Positions 35,083 to 43,840 of a stretch of DNA of 64,000 nucleotides are shown here, in pieces. The stretch's first letter is position 1. Every line of letters begins with the position of its first letter. The notes below the pieces were generated by a model, which made no database searches, was not told where the DNA came from, and worked only from the letters and a program-made list of their open reading frames with translations. This stretch comes from Lacrimispora sphenoides (GTDB lineage: Bacteria; Bacillota; Clostridia; Lachnospirales; Lachnospiraceae): positions 62,001 through 126,000 of the forward strand of contig NZ_FOIP01000002.1 in NCBI RefSeq assembly GCF_900105215.1, written 5' to 3'. Position numbers and translations under genes: made by a program.

Positions 35083-36180
35083 ATGAGTGAAGAAATCGTT
35101 GATTTAACTAAGGGGAAAATATCTCCGATGGTTCGAAAGAAATTAGAGTCTATTGATAAGCCGGGAAGGTTTATAATCTCTCCAGCTCTAATTGATATTC
35201 AGATAAATGGTTTTTCCGGAATTGATTTTAATGACGAAAAGTTAAAAGTGGAAGATATTGAATATGTTTCAAAGGTATTGGCTGGTCAGGGGATAGGATT
35301 TTATTGTCCTACTATTATCACAAATAGTGAAGAAAAAATAGATTACTTGTTAAATGTGATTAAGCAGGCGACAGAGCAATTTGAACTTTGCAAGAAAATG
35401 ATTCTGGGAATACATTTAGAGGGACCTTTTATATCAAAGGAGGATGGGCCCAGGGGGGCTCATCCGTTAGAGTTTGTAACAGCTCCGAACGTTAAATTAA
35501 TACAGCGGTGGAAAGAAATTTCAAATAATTTAGTCAAAATAATTACGGTATCTCCTGAATGGGAAAATATTGATGAATTTTTTGACTACTGTATTAAACG
35601 TAATATTTTAGTATCGATTGGGCATACATCAGCAAATACCGGTCAGATTGAACAAGCGGTTCGCCACGGCGCGGCCTGCTCTACGCATCTGGGTAATGGG
35701 AGCCATTCGCTTTTGAAAAGACATCCTAATTATATTTGGGATCAGCTAAGTTACGACCAGTTATATGCATCAATTATTGCGGATGGGCATCATTTGCCGG
35801 ATAATGTAATTAAAATTTTTGCAAAAGTAAAAAAAGAAAAATTAATATTGATAAGTGATGCAACTCAATTTTCGGGCAAACAACCAGGTGATTATGAAAC
35901 TCTGATTGGTGGTAAAGTGACTCTTACAAAAGAAAAAAGATTATATGTTGCTGACCACCCGGAATATTTAGCAGGTTCTGCCATGGGCTTGTTGGACATT
36001 TTAAAATATATAAAAAAATCAAATGTGTTAGATTTAGAATATGCTATTAGCTGTGGAACAAATCATCCGATGGACATGTTAAAAAGGGTGTGCAAATTTA
36101 ATAATGATGCTATAATAGTATTTTATGAGAGTGAAGACGATTTAGAGTATTTAGGTACATATGATGAGGTGTTGGATTAA
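35083..36180 (+). CDS. nagA: N-acetylglucosamine-6-phosphate deacetylase
   Basis: A 365-residue amidohydrolase-fold protein. It lacks the HxH motif of many amidohydrolases, as expected for NagA: ALIDIQINGF near residue 45, then LGIHLEGPFIS with the metal-ligand Glu, SIGHTSAN, ACSTHLGNG and ISDATQF with the catalytic Asp. It deacetylates N-acetylglucosamine-6-phosphate. GGGAG precedes ATG by seven bases. It is slightly shorter than the usual 380-390 residues but all motifs are present. Confidence 0.9.
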   Translation: MSEEIVDLTKGKISPMVRKKLESIDKPGRFIISPALIDIQINGFSGIDFNDEKLKVEDIEYVSKVLAGQGIGFYCPTIITNSEEKIDYLLNVIKQATEQFELCKKMILGIHLEGPFISKEDGPRGAHPLEFVTAPNVKLIQRWKEISNNLVKIITVSPEWENIDEFFDYCIKRNILVSIGHTSANTGQIEQAVRHGAACSTHLGNGSHSLLKRHPNYIWDQLSYDQLYASIIADGHHLPDNVIKIFAKVKKEKLILISDATQFSGKQPGDYETLIGGKVTLTKEKRLYVADHPEYLAGSAMGLLDILKYIKKSNVLDLEYAISCGTNHPMDMLKRVCKFNNDAIIVFYESEDDLEYLGTYDEVLD

Positions 36181-36211
36181 CACATGATGGCATATCAGGA
36201 GGCAAACGCTT

Positions 36212-37249
36212 GTGGAAAAAGTAGGACCGGCAATTTTGAGAGAAATAAACAGGCGAAAAGTATTGAAGCTAATCAGACAAAACAGACCGATTTCGAGAAA
36301 AGAAATAGTCGGTTTAACTAAGCTGGGTAAAAACACGATTTCATTGATAGCGGAAGATTTAATTCATGAAAATGTGATATACGAAGCATACACAGAGAAC
36401 AAGAAACAAGCAGGCAGGCCTACCGTTGCTTTAGATTTTCAGGCAGACGGAATGTTAATCCTTGGTATTGTTTTATCTGCGAAAATTATTACCGGAACGG
36501 TGTACAACTATGGATTGAGTACTGTCAGGCATTATGAAGAACCTGTGCAGCCGAAAGAGAATCTCGTGGATAAGTTAATGAATTTTATCAAAAATGTTTC
36601 AAGCGATTACCCTGCTTTGTTTGGTATATCAATTGCAATTCCCGGAATTGTCAATTCCGGGAAAGGCGTAATAGAAAAATCATTTCAATTAAAATGGGAA
36701 AATGTCAATTTGAAAGAAATGTTGGAAAGTTTCTTTGAAGGAAAAGTTTTCTTGTGTAATACGGTAAAAAGTGTAGCATTATTGCAGTATGAAGTAGCAC
36801 TGAATAAACCGGAATCAGCATTCTTTATGAATATTGATAAGGGTTTGGGGGGAGCTTATATCCGGAAAAACAAAGCGCTTTATGGGAAAAATGGATGTGC
36901 TTGCGAAATTGGTCAAATGTTAGTTTCGATTTCAGATGATCAAAACGACCAAACAGTTGAAGCGTTCTATAATAGTATTATTGGAAGTTACGAATGTATT
37001 TCGAAAATAAAAAAAGAAGATATTGAAAGAATCACAAACATGATTTTTAAGTTAATTATAAATTTGAATTATCTATTCGATCCTGAAAAGATATTTTTAT
37101 ATGGTTCAACGATTAATCATAATTTATTTAAGGAGTCATTAACAGCCAAAAAAATACCAGCCAACGTATCTTTTTGTGAGCAGCTGGATAATAATTTAGC
37201 TTCTGCATATGCACTGATTAATGATTTTGAAAATGGGATAGAGTATTAA
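36212..37249 (+). CDS. ROK-family transcriptional repressor
   Basis: A 345-residue protein beginning with a winged helix-turn-helix (INRRKVLKLIRQNRPISRKEI, near residues 10-30, then GKNTISLI) and continuing with a ROK sugar-kinase-like fold (GISIAIPGIVN, MNIDKGLGGAYI). The zinc-binding cysteine cluster usual in ROK proteins is reduced to GCAC, and the kinase ATP site is degenerate, as in repressors. GTG 36212 follows GGAGG. It closes the amino-sugar operon and probably binds the palindrome at 28331-28351. Confidence 0.87.
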   Translation: MEKVGPAILREINRRKVLKLIRQNRPISRKEIVGLTKLGKNTISLIAEDLIHENVIYEAYTENKKQAGRPTVALDFQADGMLILGIVLSAKIITGTVYNYGLSTVRHYEEPVQPKENLVDKLMNFIKNVSSDYPALFGISIAIPGIVNSGKGVIEKSFQLKWENVNLKEMLESFFEGKVFLCNTVKSVALLQYEVALNKPESAFFMNIDKGLGGAYIRKNKALYGKNGCACEIGQMLVSISDDQNDQTVEAFYNSIIGSYECISKIKKEDIERITNMIFKLIINLNYLFDPEKIFLYGSTINHNLFKESLTAKKIPANVSFCEQLDNNLASAYALINDFENGIEY

Positions 37250-37365
37250 TATGCATTTGGGATATCAAATTGATTTGTCCAGCTCCTTTGCAATGCACAT
37301 AAAGTCACTGAAATACAGCAGATCAGGCTAAGAATACTAATTGACATTAGTATACAACCAAACGG

Positions 37366-37405
37366 AAAAGCTATCCCTTAACGCAAATAGGGGATAGCTT
37401 TTAAT
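37366..37405 (+). terminator. Rho-independent terminator of the amino-sugar operon
   Basis: AAAAGCTATCCC (37366-37377) pairs with GGGATAGCTTTT (37391-37402), a nearly perfect 12-bp stem with flanking A and T tracts, so it may act in both directions. Confidence 0.85.
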
Positions 37406-37437
37406 CCTTTCGAATTGCTCTTTTGAAGGATGTAAAC

Positions 37438-37538
37438 CTAGACAAGGACTGTCTAGTCCCGCCATTGAATATGATTATCAAAAAATCATGTAATTGTTTG
37501 TAACATATTGTTATGAACAGATAGGGTTGGCATATAAT
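37438..37538 (+). promoter_or_regulatory. Promoter region of the LysM-GH18 gene, with palindrome
   Basis: A perfect inverted repeat CTAGACA (37438-37444) / TGTCTAG (37450-37456) lies upstream. A TATAAT box is at 37533-37538 inside CATATAATAG, which also fits the CATA-type -10 of mother-cell sporulation sigma factors. The only -35 candidate (TTGTTA, 37508-37513) is 19 bp away. A sporulation promoter is plausible given the product, but uncertain. Confidence 0.45.
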
Positions 37539-37567
37539 AGAATTAATAAGATCATTTGAGGATAGCT

Positions 37568-38863
37568 ATGATCATACACGTTGTCCAACCTGGTGATACC
37601 ATCTTTACAATTTCAGAGTATTACAAAATCCCTATTGACAGATTAATATTGGAAAACGGAATTATTAACCCAGACAATTTAGCAATAGGCCAAACGATTG
37701 TGATTGTTCAACCTGAAACAGTTTATACCGTCCAGGAAGGTGATACTTTAGAAAGTATTGCAGAGAAGCACGGTGTTTCAACAATGGAATTATTAAGAAA
37801 CAATCCCTATCTCTCCGATAGAGAATATTTATACTCCGGTGAAACGATTGTTATAAAATATCAAACGGATAAATCAAAAACAATTGCCACCAGTGGTTAT
37901 ATCTTTTCCTATATAGATAAATCTGTTTTAATAAAAACACTTCCTTTTTTAACGTATTTGACTATTTTCAATTATAGAGCTACAAGTTTAGGAGAGATTA
38001 TCGCAACTGCTGACGACACAGAACTTATCCAGCTGGCTAAATCATATGGTGTTGCGCCCATGTTGTTTGTTTCCACGATTTCGGGAGAGGGAATAGCCAG
38101 CCGTGAAGTGAACTATGAAATTTTAAATAATCCTACTATACAGGATAGCCTTATTAATAATGCTCTTCAAATAGTAAAATCAAAAGGTTATTATGGTATA
38201 AACATATATGTCGAAGACATCACCTTAGACAATATAAATAATATTGCAGAATATTTGAAAAAAGCATCAGCGATATTTCATTCAGAAGGTGTCAGGATCG
38301 TGATTACCACAACACCGATTACGAATAGTGAAACCCCATATGCCAGTTTTGAAAAATTAGACTATTCAAAATTTGCTGAATATGTGGATGGAATTATATT
38401 TTCATCTTATGACTGGGCAAGGTCTTACAGCTATCCAAGCTCAATCTTTCCGGTTGATTTTTTGAGAGGCTTGTTAGATTATGCGGTTAGTATTATTCCA
38501 TCTGAATTAATTTTTCTAGGTATCACCACACTTGGTTATGATTGGACACTCCCCTATGTTCCCGGTGCCACAGAAGCCACTGTAATAACCAATGAAAATG
38601 CAGTACTAATTGCAGCGGAAAATAATATACCAATACAATTTAATGAAGCGGCGCAATCACCTTATTTCTATTATATCGACAGTAGTGGAATTATGCATGT
38701 AATATGGTTTAAAGATGCAAGAAGCTTTGATGCACGGGCAGCGCTGGCAGGAGAATATAACCTCCAGGGTTTATCTCTTTGGACTGTTATGAGATTCGAT
38801 GCCCAAATGTGGCTTATTATTAATAATCAATATTATATAGAAAGACGTTTAGGAATTAGTTAA
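37568..38863 (+). CDS. LysM-GH18 spore-cortex-hydrolase-like protein (SleL/YaaH type)
   Basis: A 431-residue protein with no signal peptide, two N-terminal LysM repeats (about residues 1-46 and 51-97, each with a QPGDT or QEGDT core) and a GH18-type barrel (about 110-430). This is the architecture of spore-coat enzymes SleL/YaaH, which trim cortex muropeptides. The catalytic strand reads GYYGINIYVEDI: the proton-donor Glu is there but the preceding Asp of the DxE motif is a Tyr. Activity is therefore questionable. ATG 37568 is chosen for its spacing from GAGG; the TTG at 37556 is too early. Confidence 0.85.
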   Translation: MIIHVVQPGDTIFTISEYYKIPIDRLILENGIINPDNLAIGQTIVIVQPETVYTVQEGDTLESIAEKHGVSTMELLRNNPYLSDREYLYSGETIVIKYQTDKSKTIATSGYIFSYIDKSVLIKTLPFLTYLTIFNYRATSLGEIIATADDTELIQLAKSYGVAPMLFVSTISGEGIASREVNYEILNNPTIQDSLINNALQIVKSKGYYGINIYVEDITLDNINNIAEYLKKASAIFHSEGVRIVITTTPITNSETPYASFEKLDYSKFAEYVDGIIFSSYDWARSYSYPSSIFPVDFLRGLLDYAVSIIPSELIFLGITTLGYDWTLPYVPGATEATVITNENAVLIAAENNIPIQFNEAAQSPYFYYIDSSGIMHVIWFKDARSFDARAALAGEYNLQGLSLWTVMRFDAQMWLIINNQYYIERRLGIS

Positions 38864-38888
38864 ACAATCATGTGATTTTTCAATATTG

Positions 38889-38918
38889 TTGATAACATGA
38901 ACAGAGGTATGGTAAAAT
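38889..38918 (+). promoter_or_regulatory. Promoter of the BFD-like gene
   Basis: TTGATA (38889-38894) and TAAAAT (38913-38918) are 18 bp apart. The sequence around it (38866-38912) resembles the stretch before the LysM gene, sharing AATCATGTxATT and ATGAACAGA. Confidence 0.6.
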
Positions 38919-38980
38919 TCTAATTCAGCACGATTAACCAAAAAGGCTTAAATTTAGATGAAGGAAGGAAAAAGCAAACA

Positions 38981-39190
38981 ATGGACAATCAGGAAATTAT
39001 TGATAAATTAACGAAGGTATGTATCTGCAAAGGAGTTTCTAAACAAACAATAAAAAAGGCAATTTCAGAAGGTGCAGATACCGTTGAAAAAGTATGGAGT
39101 ATGACGAATACTGGCAATGGCAGCTGTAAAGGAAAACGCTGCGGAGAAAAAATTCAGCATATTTTGGATAATTGGGAAGAAGAAAAGTAA
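38981..39190 (+). CDS. BFD-type [2Fe-2S]-binding protein
   Basis: A 69-residue protein with the bacterioferritin-associated-ferredoxin (BFD-like) fold signature: CIC near residue 14, a helix with KQTIKKAISEGADT, then SCKGKRC near residue 53. The four cysteines bind a [2Fe-2S] cluster in known relatives. Similar stand-alone proteins in clostridia are thought to move electrons or clusters, but their partners are unknown. GGAAGGAAA precedes the ATG. It is monocistronic, between its own promoter and a terminator. Confidence 0.82.
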   Translation: MDNQEIIDKLTKVCICKGVSKQTIKKAISEGADTVEKVWSMTNTGNGSCKGKRCGEKIQHILDNWEEEK

Positions 39191-39216
39191 TTTTTGCATT
39201 GATTTTATAACCCGGT

Positions 39217-39257
39217 AAAAAGGCTGTTGCAAAGTGATTTGCAATGGTCTTTTTTTA
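39217..39257 (+). terminator. Rho-independent terminator
   Basis: AAAAAGGCTGTTGCAAA pairs with TTTGCAATGGTCTTTTTTT around a GTGA loop, with two mismatches; a T run follows. It ends the BFD-like transcript. Confidence 0.8.
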
Positions 39258-39330
39258 GTCAAGAAAGTAACAGTTTGATCGTTTATCCTATGAAAAGATT
39301 CTGATTCGTGGTATTGCAGATAAAAAAGAT

Positions 39331-39407
39331 TTATAGATAGAATCTATAAATAACAGGTTACTTATCGATTAAATCAATTGGACTCAAAAGCAGTACCTAC
39401 TTATAAT
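39331..39407 (+). promoter_or_regulatory. Palindrome and promoter of the rhodanese/TVP38/ABC locus
   Basis: A perfect inverted repeat TTATAGAT (39331-39338) / ATCTATAA (39342-39349) with a 3-bp spacer lies upstream of TTGGAC (39378-39383) and TATAAT (39402-39407), which are 18 bp apart. The palindrome lies near -80 to -60 relative to the start and could bind an activator. The weak -35 box is consistent with need for activation. Confidence 0.55.
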
Positions 39408-39448
39408 TAATATAGCAAAAAATTATACATATTGGGAGAAGAAGTATT

Positions 39449-40528
39449 ATGAAAAAAAGGGTACTGGGTGTATTGCTGTGTCTTTCCATAGCAGTATCAC
39501 TGACAGCAGGATGTGCAGCAAAGACTGAAAGTAAACCTGCTGAAAGCGAAAAGAAGACGGAGAAGGAAGAAAAGACGGATGTAAACGCTGATCCGGTGGA
39601 TAAAAAAAAGGTGTATGTATCACCGGACTGGGTGAAGAGCGTAATTGAAGGGAATCAGGAAGAGTCATCTGATTATGTGATTCTGGAATGTGCATGGGGA
39701 GAGGAAGCAGATAACCCTGCATATACAGAAGGACATATCAAGGGTGCCTATCATATGAACACGGATTATATAGAATCAGAAGAATATTGGAACATCCGCA
39801 CACCGGAGGAAATAGAAAAGCTGATGACTGATTACGGTATTACAAAAGATACGACTGTAATATGCTATGGAGCGGATGGGATAAATTCTGCAGATGACAG
39901 AGTCGCATTTACTCTGCTATGGGCAGGAGTAGAAAATGTAAAATGTTTAGATGGCGGGCTTGAGGCCTGGACAAAAGCCGGTTACGGCATGGAAAAAGGC
40001 AGCAATAAGCCGAAGGCAACAGACAAGGGATTTGGAACAACAGTTCCTGCCCATCCGGAATATGTTATTTCCATTGATAACGTAAAAGAAAAGCTTGAAA
40101 GTGACAGCAATTTCAAATTAGTGAGTATCAGGAGCAAGGCGGAATTCTCTGGAGAAACCAGCGGATACGGATATATCGATAAAGCAGGAGAACCCAAAGG
40201 CGCGATTTGGGGACATGATACGGACGATGGTTCTTATAATAAGGCAGATGGAACGACAGTCGGTATAGATGTGCTGGAAGGATATTTAAAAGAATCCGGA
40301 GCCTCTCTTGATGATGAACTGGCATTTTACTGCGGAACGGGCTGGAGAGCCACAATCCCATTTTTGATCTGCTACGAAAACGGCTATACTAACGCAGAGC
40401 TTTATGACGGAGGCTGGTATCAGTGGCAGATGGATGACAGCTTACCGGTGCAGGTGGGAGATCCTGAAAGCGGTAAATGTGAATATACCACGGTAGGAAA
40501 TCTTTCCAAGGACAAAGCAGCAAAATAA
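39449..40528 (+). CDS. Two-domain rhodanese lipoprotein (thiosulfate sulfurtransferase-like, YnjE-like)
   Basis: A 359-residue lipoprotein: signal, lipobox TAGC near residue 24, charged linker, then two rhodanese domains. The first (about 50-190) has a cysteine in VICYGADG and the LDGGLEAW end motif; the second (about 205-345) has the active-site cysteine in FYCGTGWRA and YDGGWYQW. Both domains keep a Cys, unlike most two-domain rhodaneses in which the first is inactive. It is exported and membrane-anchored, and would handle sulfane sulfur or a related group outside the cell. Confidence 0.88.
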   Translation: MKKRVLGVLLCLSIAVSLTAGCAAKTESKPAESEKKTEKEEKTDVNADPVDKKKVYVSPDWVKSVIEGNQEESSDYVILECAWGEEADNPAYTEGHIKGAYHMNTDYIESEEYWNIRTPEEIEKLMTDYGITKDTTVICYGADGINSADDRVAFTLLWAGVENVKCLDGGLEAWTKAGYGMEKGSNKPKATDKGFGTTVPAHPEYVISIDNVKEKLESDSNFKLVSIRSKAEFSGETSGYGYIDKAGEPKGAIWGHDTDDGSYNKADGTTVGIDVLEGYLKESGASLDDELAFYCGTGWRATIPFLICYENGYTNAELYDGGWYQWQMDDSLPVQVGDPESGKCEYTTVGNLSKDKAAK

Positions 40529-40541
40529 CAACAAGTATATG

Positions 40542-40575
40542 AGCGCTGGACGCGGAAGCGGCAGCGCTTATTTTA
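40542..40575 (+). terminator. Hairpin terminator after the first rhodanese gene
   Basis: AGCGCTG (40542-40548) and CAGCGCT (40562-40568) form a perfect stem, followed by TATTTT. It may only reduce transcription into the downstream genes, which otherwise have no clear promoter. Confidence 0.65.
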
Positions 40576-40592
40576 ACATGGGAAAATGCAAA

Positions 40593-41024
40593 ATGAAAAA
40601 GTTTGGATATTTTATTATAACCTTTGCAGAAATTCTATTTTTAGCGGGTGCATACATCATCCAATATTTTACCAGGAAAAAAATGGGGATGGCAAGATAT
40701 GTGATTTATAAAAGTCAAGGCTGGGAGCACTCATTTCCCATAGAAACATTGAAATACACTTCTATTTCAGTTTTGACAGCATTGACACTTCTGCTTTTGG
40801 CAGCTTTGGTTTTCCGGCGCGAGCAAAAGGGGAGACTGGAGATTGCAATGCATGTTGCTATGGTTATACTTACAGCGTTTTACGGAACTTATACTTATAT
40901 TGGCTCCACAAAGACGATGAGAGCGTACTATTTGATCAGCCTGATGTTCGGAGCAGCAGCGCTGCTGCAAATCATAAAAACAGGGGCGGTACAAGTGATG
41001 CGGAGAAAGAAAAAGGATGAATAA
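40593..41024 (+). CDS. Small membrane protein of the rhodanese/TVP38 locus
   Basis: A 143-residue protein with four predicted membrane helices and a basic C-terminal tail. I do not recognise the family. ATG 40593 is preferred; the longer frame from 40539 begins in the terminator hairpin, and ATG 40578 is a possible alternative. Its last 8 bases overlap the next gene, so it is translated with the TVP38-type protein and likely belongs to the same membrane process. Confidence 0.65.
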   Translation: MKKFGYFIITFAEILFLAGAYIIQYFTRKKMGMARYVIYKSQGWEHSFPIETLKYTSISVLTALTLLLLAALVFRREQKGRLEIAMHVAMVILTAFYGTYTYIGSTKTMRAYYLISLMFGAAALLQIIKTGAVQVMRRKKKDE

Positions 41025-41697
41025 TAAAAAAGTGTGGGTATTTGCAGGAATCATCGTTATGATTCTTTGTTTTAATCATGTATTTGGGTGGTCTTCCTAT
41101 ATCAGTAATATGGATAATCTGGCTTTTCTAAAGCAGGCGGTAGAGGATAATCTCCCCTATGCCATTGCAATCTATATGCTGCTCACCATTGCAGGCTGTG
41201 CCTTTCTTGCCCTTCCAGGTGTCACATTTGCAATATTTGCCGGTCTGTTATTTGGCCCCGTTCTGGGTACGGTATGTTGTTCTGCAGCTACCACAATCGG
41301 GGCGGTTCTTGCATTTGTGGCAGGCAGGTTCTTTTTAAAAGACATAGTCAGACCAATGGTGGTAAAGAATAAATATCTGAATAAATGGTTGTTTGACAAT
41401 TCTGGAAAAAACCAGTTGTTTGTCCTCATCATTACAAGGCTTGTGCCGGTATTTCCCTATAACCTCCAAAACTTTGCCTACGGCATTACAGATATTAAAT
41501 TCAGCACTTACATGATCGGTTCTCTGGTTTTCATGCTTCCTGGTACCGCGATGTACACGGTTGGAACGGCCGGGCTTGCGAACAAAGAAAACCGGATGCT
41601 GTATATGGGGATCGCGGCGGTATTGGCAATTGGGGTGCTGGGAATGGGGGTATTCTTAAAGAGGAGATACATACAGGAGGAGCAAGATGGAAGATAA
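41017..41697 (+). CDS. TVP38/TMEM64 (VTT-domain) membrane protein, YdjX/YdjZ-like
   Basis: A 226-residue membrane protein of the VTT/DedA-like superfamily: a helix near the N-terminus, the Gly-rich FAGLLFGPVLG segment near residue 75, a charged ARxF-like region (GRFFLKDIVRP) and TRLVPVFPYNLQNFAYG near residue 140, which is diagnostic. In E. coli the analogues ydjX and ydjZ sit in one operon with ynjBCDE. It overlaps the upstream gene and the downstream Fe-S gene (11 bp). Confidence 0.88.
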   Translation: MNNKKVWVFAGIIVMILCFNHVFGWSSYISNMDNLAFLKQAVEDNLPYAIAIYMLLTIAGCAFLALPGVTFAIFAGLLFGPVLGTVCCSAATTIGAVLAFVAGRFFLKDIVRPMVVKNKYLNKWLFDNSGKNQLFVLIITRLVPVFPYNLQNFAYGITDIKFSTYMIGSLVFMLPGTAMYTVGTAGLANKENRMLYMGIAAVLAIGVLGMGVFLKRRYIQEEQDGR

Positions 41698-42688
41698 GCC
41701 GAGAATCATGGATCCGGATGTATGCGTTCATTGCCATATCTGCCGGCAGCACTGTCTCTTTCTGGAGAAATATAACATAGATATCGGTGATAAAGAAAAG
41801 CTGGAGGAGCTTTCTTATCACTGCTTTTTATGCGGCAGGTGTTCTGAAGTCTGTCCCAAGGGAATTGACGGAAGAGAAGTAGTTTTAGGGATGCGAAAGG
41901 AGCAGGTTCGGAGAAATGATGGGCAGCTTCGTGAAAAAGGCTACGGAATGCTTGTAAGGGAAAAACAGAACTATTTATTTCAGAACTACGGTCTTGGGGC
42001 GAAAAAGAGCGTCCTTTTTCCAGGCTGCAATTTCCCGGCCTATTATCCCAAGACGACCAGATACCTGATGGAACTGTTTCGGGAAAGAGCAGGAGCAGGG
42101 ACAGTATTTGACTGCTGCGGAAAGCCCATTGCAGAACTTGGAATGGAGAAGCAGGAAGAAGAGATTATAGGAAGAGTCGAGAGAAAGCTAAGAGAAAACG
42201 GCGTGGAGGAAGTGATTACCCTCTGTCCAAACTGCTACGCTTATTTAAAACCCCGCCTGAACGTAAACGTAGTGAGTATATATGAAAAACTTCGGGAGCT
42301 TGGAATTGGGAAGATGATTGAGGGAAGGCTCACCATATTTCCGCCTTGCCCGGACAGGGAAAATCAGGAGCTTTTGGGTTTCATACGTGCGTTCTTAAAG
42401 GAGGAGCCGGATCTGATCTCTCATGTGCAGTGCTGCGGGCTTGGAGGCTGCGCCGGGAGCAAAGAAAAGGATCTGGCAAGACAGATGGTTTGCAGCATCG
42501 GACAGGAGAATGAGAAGACCATTTATACTTACTGCGCTTCCTGTTCGGGGAATTTTGTAAGAAAAGGATACAGGGATACAAAGCATATTCTTTTAGAAAT
42601 ATTAGAGAGAAACGAGGAGCCGGACACAGGCAGGTCTGTGGTAAACCGAATCATAACGAAATACCGGAGAGAGAAAAATAATGGTTAA
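41687..42688 (+). CDS. Fe-S protein with ferredoxin and CCG domains (HdrD/GlpC-like)
   Basis: A 333-residue soluble redox protein. The N-terminal part has ferredoxin-type clusters (CVHCHICRQHC and CFLCGRCSEVCPKG, about residues 13-60). Two CCG-type cysteine-rich domains follow: FPGCN...DCCGKP...LCPNC (about 110-195) and PPCP...QCCGLGGCAG...YCASC (about 220-300). This is the layout of heterodisulfide-reductase-type and GlpC proteins, which pass electrons or act on disulfides. Overlaps with both neighbours suggest tight coupling with the TVP38 proteins. The partner and substrate are unknown. Confidence 0.88.
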   Translation: MEDKPRIMDPDVCVHCHICRQHCLFLEKYNIDIGDKEKLEELSYHCFLCGRCSEVCPKGIDGREVVLGMRKEQVRRNDGQLREKGYGMLVREKQNYLFQNYGLGAKKSVLFPGCNFPAYYPKTTRYLMELFRERAGAGTVFDCCGKPIAELGMEKQEEEIIGRVERKLRENGVEEVITLCPNCYAYLKPRLNVNVVSIYEKLRELGIGKMIEGRLTIFPPCPDRENQELLGFIRAFLKEEPDLISHVQCCGLGGCAGSKEKDLARQMVCSIGQENEKTIYTYCASCSGNFVRKGYRDTKHILLEILERNEEPDTGRSVVNRIITKYRREKNNG

Positions 42689-43385
42689 AAAAAGTAAATG
42701 GATTAAGAAATTCGTGTTGATGTTAGGAATTGGGGCTGGGATAGCAGGTTATTATGGGATTCCATCGGTAAAAGAAACCATAAATCAGGTATTTAAAATG
42801 TTTGCCAGCGGCGATTTTGGAGTGATGAAAGATTTTATCGCATCCTGGGGGGCGTATGCAGCTGTAATATCCTTTGGGCTTATGATATTTCAGTCAATAG
42901 CGGCTCCTCTGCCAGCCTTTCTCATTACCTTTGCAAATGCCAATCTGTTTGGTTGGTGGCAGGGAGCGATCCTCTCGTGGACAAGTGCCATGGCGGGAGC
43001 AGCGCTATGCTTTTATATTGCAAGAGTTCTGGGAAGAGATGCGGCAGAAAAGTTTACAAGCAAGGCCGGATTAAAGCAGGTGGATGCGTTCTTTGAAAAG
43101 TATGGAAAAAGTACGGTTCTGGTCTGTCGTCTTTTGCCCTTTGTATCCTTTGACCTTGTAAGCTATGGGGCAGGACTTACTTCCATGCCATTTGGCTCCT
43201 TCTTTCTTGCAACCGGAGTCGGTCAGCTTCCGGCGACCATTGTATATTCCTATGTGGGAGGAATGCTGTCAGGCGGCGCAAAATTATTTGTAACAGGGCT
43301 TATGATCTTGTTTGCATTGTCGGCGTTCATTGTAATGGCAAGAAAAATATACGTGGAAAAACAAAAGCAAAAGGGAGAGAAGTAA
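42681..43385 (+). CDS. Second TVP38/TMEM64 membrane protein
   Basis: A 234-residue VTT-domain protein: a first helix, an amphipathic stretch (about 30-50), FQSIAAPLPAFLITFANANLFG near residue 78, the ARVLGRDAAEKF segment and CRLLPFVSFDLVSYGAGL near residue 155. It is the second copy in the locus, matching the ydjX/ydjZ pair of E. coli. Its start overlaps the Fe-S gene by 8 bp. Confidence 0.87.
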   Translation: MVKKSKWIKKFVLMLGIGAGIAGYYGIPSVKETINQVFKMFASGDFGVMKDFIASWGAYAAVISFGLMIFQSIAAPLPAFLITFANANLFGWWQGAILSWTSAMAGAALCFYIARVLGRDAAEKFTSKAGLKQVDAFFEKYGKSTVLVCRLLPFVSFDLVSYGAGLTSMPFGSFFLATGVGQLPATIVYSYVGGMLSGGAKLFVTGLMILFALSAFIVMARKIYVEKQKQKGEK

Positions 43386-43387
43386 GA

Positions 43388-43840
43388 ATGGGTATTTGTG
43401 AAAGACAGCATATCACCTTTGAAGAAATCCAGGAATTATTCCTCCAGGGAATTGACTGTTCTCAGGTAGTTGCAGGGGCGTTTTCGGAAGAATTGGAAAC
43501 GGATAAGAAACTGCTCAGGAAGGTTTCTGCCTGCTTTGGGGGAGGTATGCAGTGCGGGGAAACATGCGGAGCTGTTACGGGTGCTTTGATGGTGCTTGGA
43601 ATAAAGTATGGACACAGTGAAGAGGGAGATACCGGGCAGAAGCAGGTAATGATGCAGAAAACCGGGGAATTTAAGAGGCTGTTCGGGGAGAGATATCCTT
43701 CCTGCATCTGCACTGATCTGCTGGGGAATGATATTTCCAGGAAGGAAGAACTGGCAAAGGTGATGGAGAAGGGGCTGCTTCTTCAGTTCTGCCCCAAGGT
43801 TGTGGAAGATACAATAGAAATTTTAGGAAAGATATTATAA
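43388..43840 (+). CDS. C_GCAxxG_C_C-family redox protein
   Basis: A 150-residue protein with the cysteine pattern of this family: Cys in IDCSQVV, CFGGGMQCGETCGAVTGA (the GCAxxG-like core), then CIC and a C-terminal Cys in LQFCPKV. Family members are probably redox-active or cluster-binding, often encoded beside membrane or Fe-S redox proteins. The core here reads CGETCGAVTG. It starts 2 bp after the TVP38 gene stop. Confidence 0.85.
   Translation: MGICERQHITFEEIQELFLQGIDCSQVVAGAFSEELETDKKLLRKVSACFGGGMQCGETCGAVTGALMVLGIKYGHSEEGDTGQKQVMMQKTGEFKRLFGERYPSCICTDLLGNDISRKEELAKVMEKGLLLQFCPKVVEDTIEILGKIL

Noticed and set aside
40539..40592. Start at 40539 for the small membrane protein
   Set aside because: The ATG lies at the edge of a terminator hairpin (40542-40568) and the added residues are low-complexity; ATG 40593 fits better.
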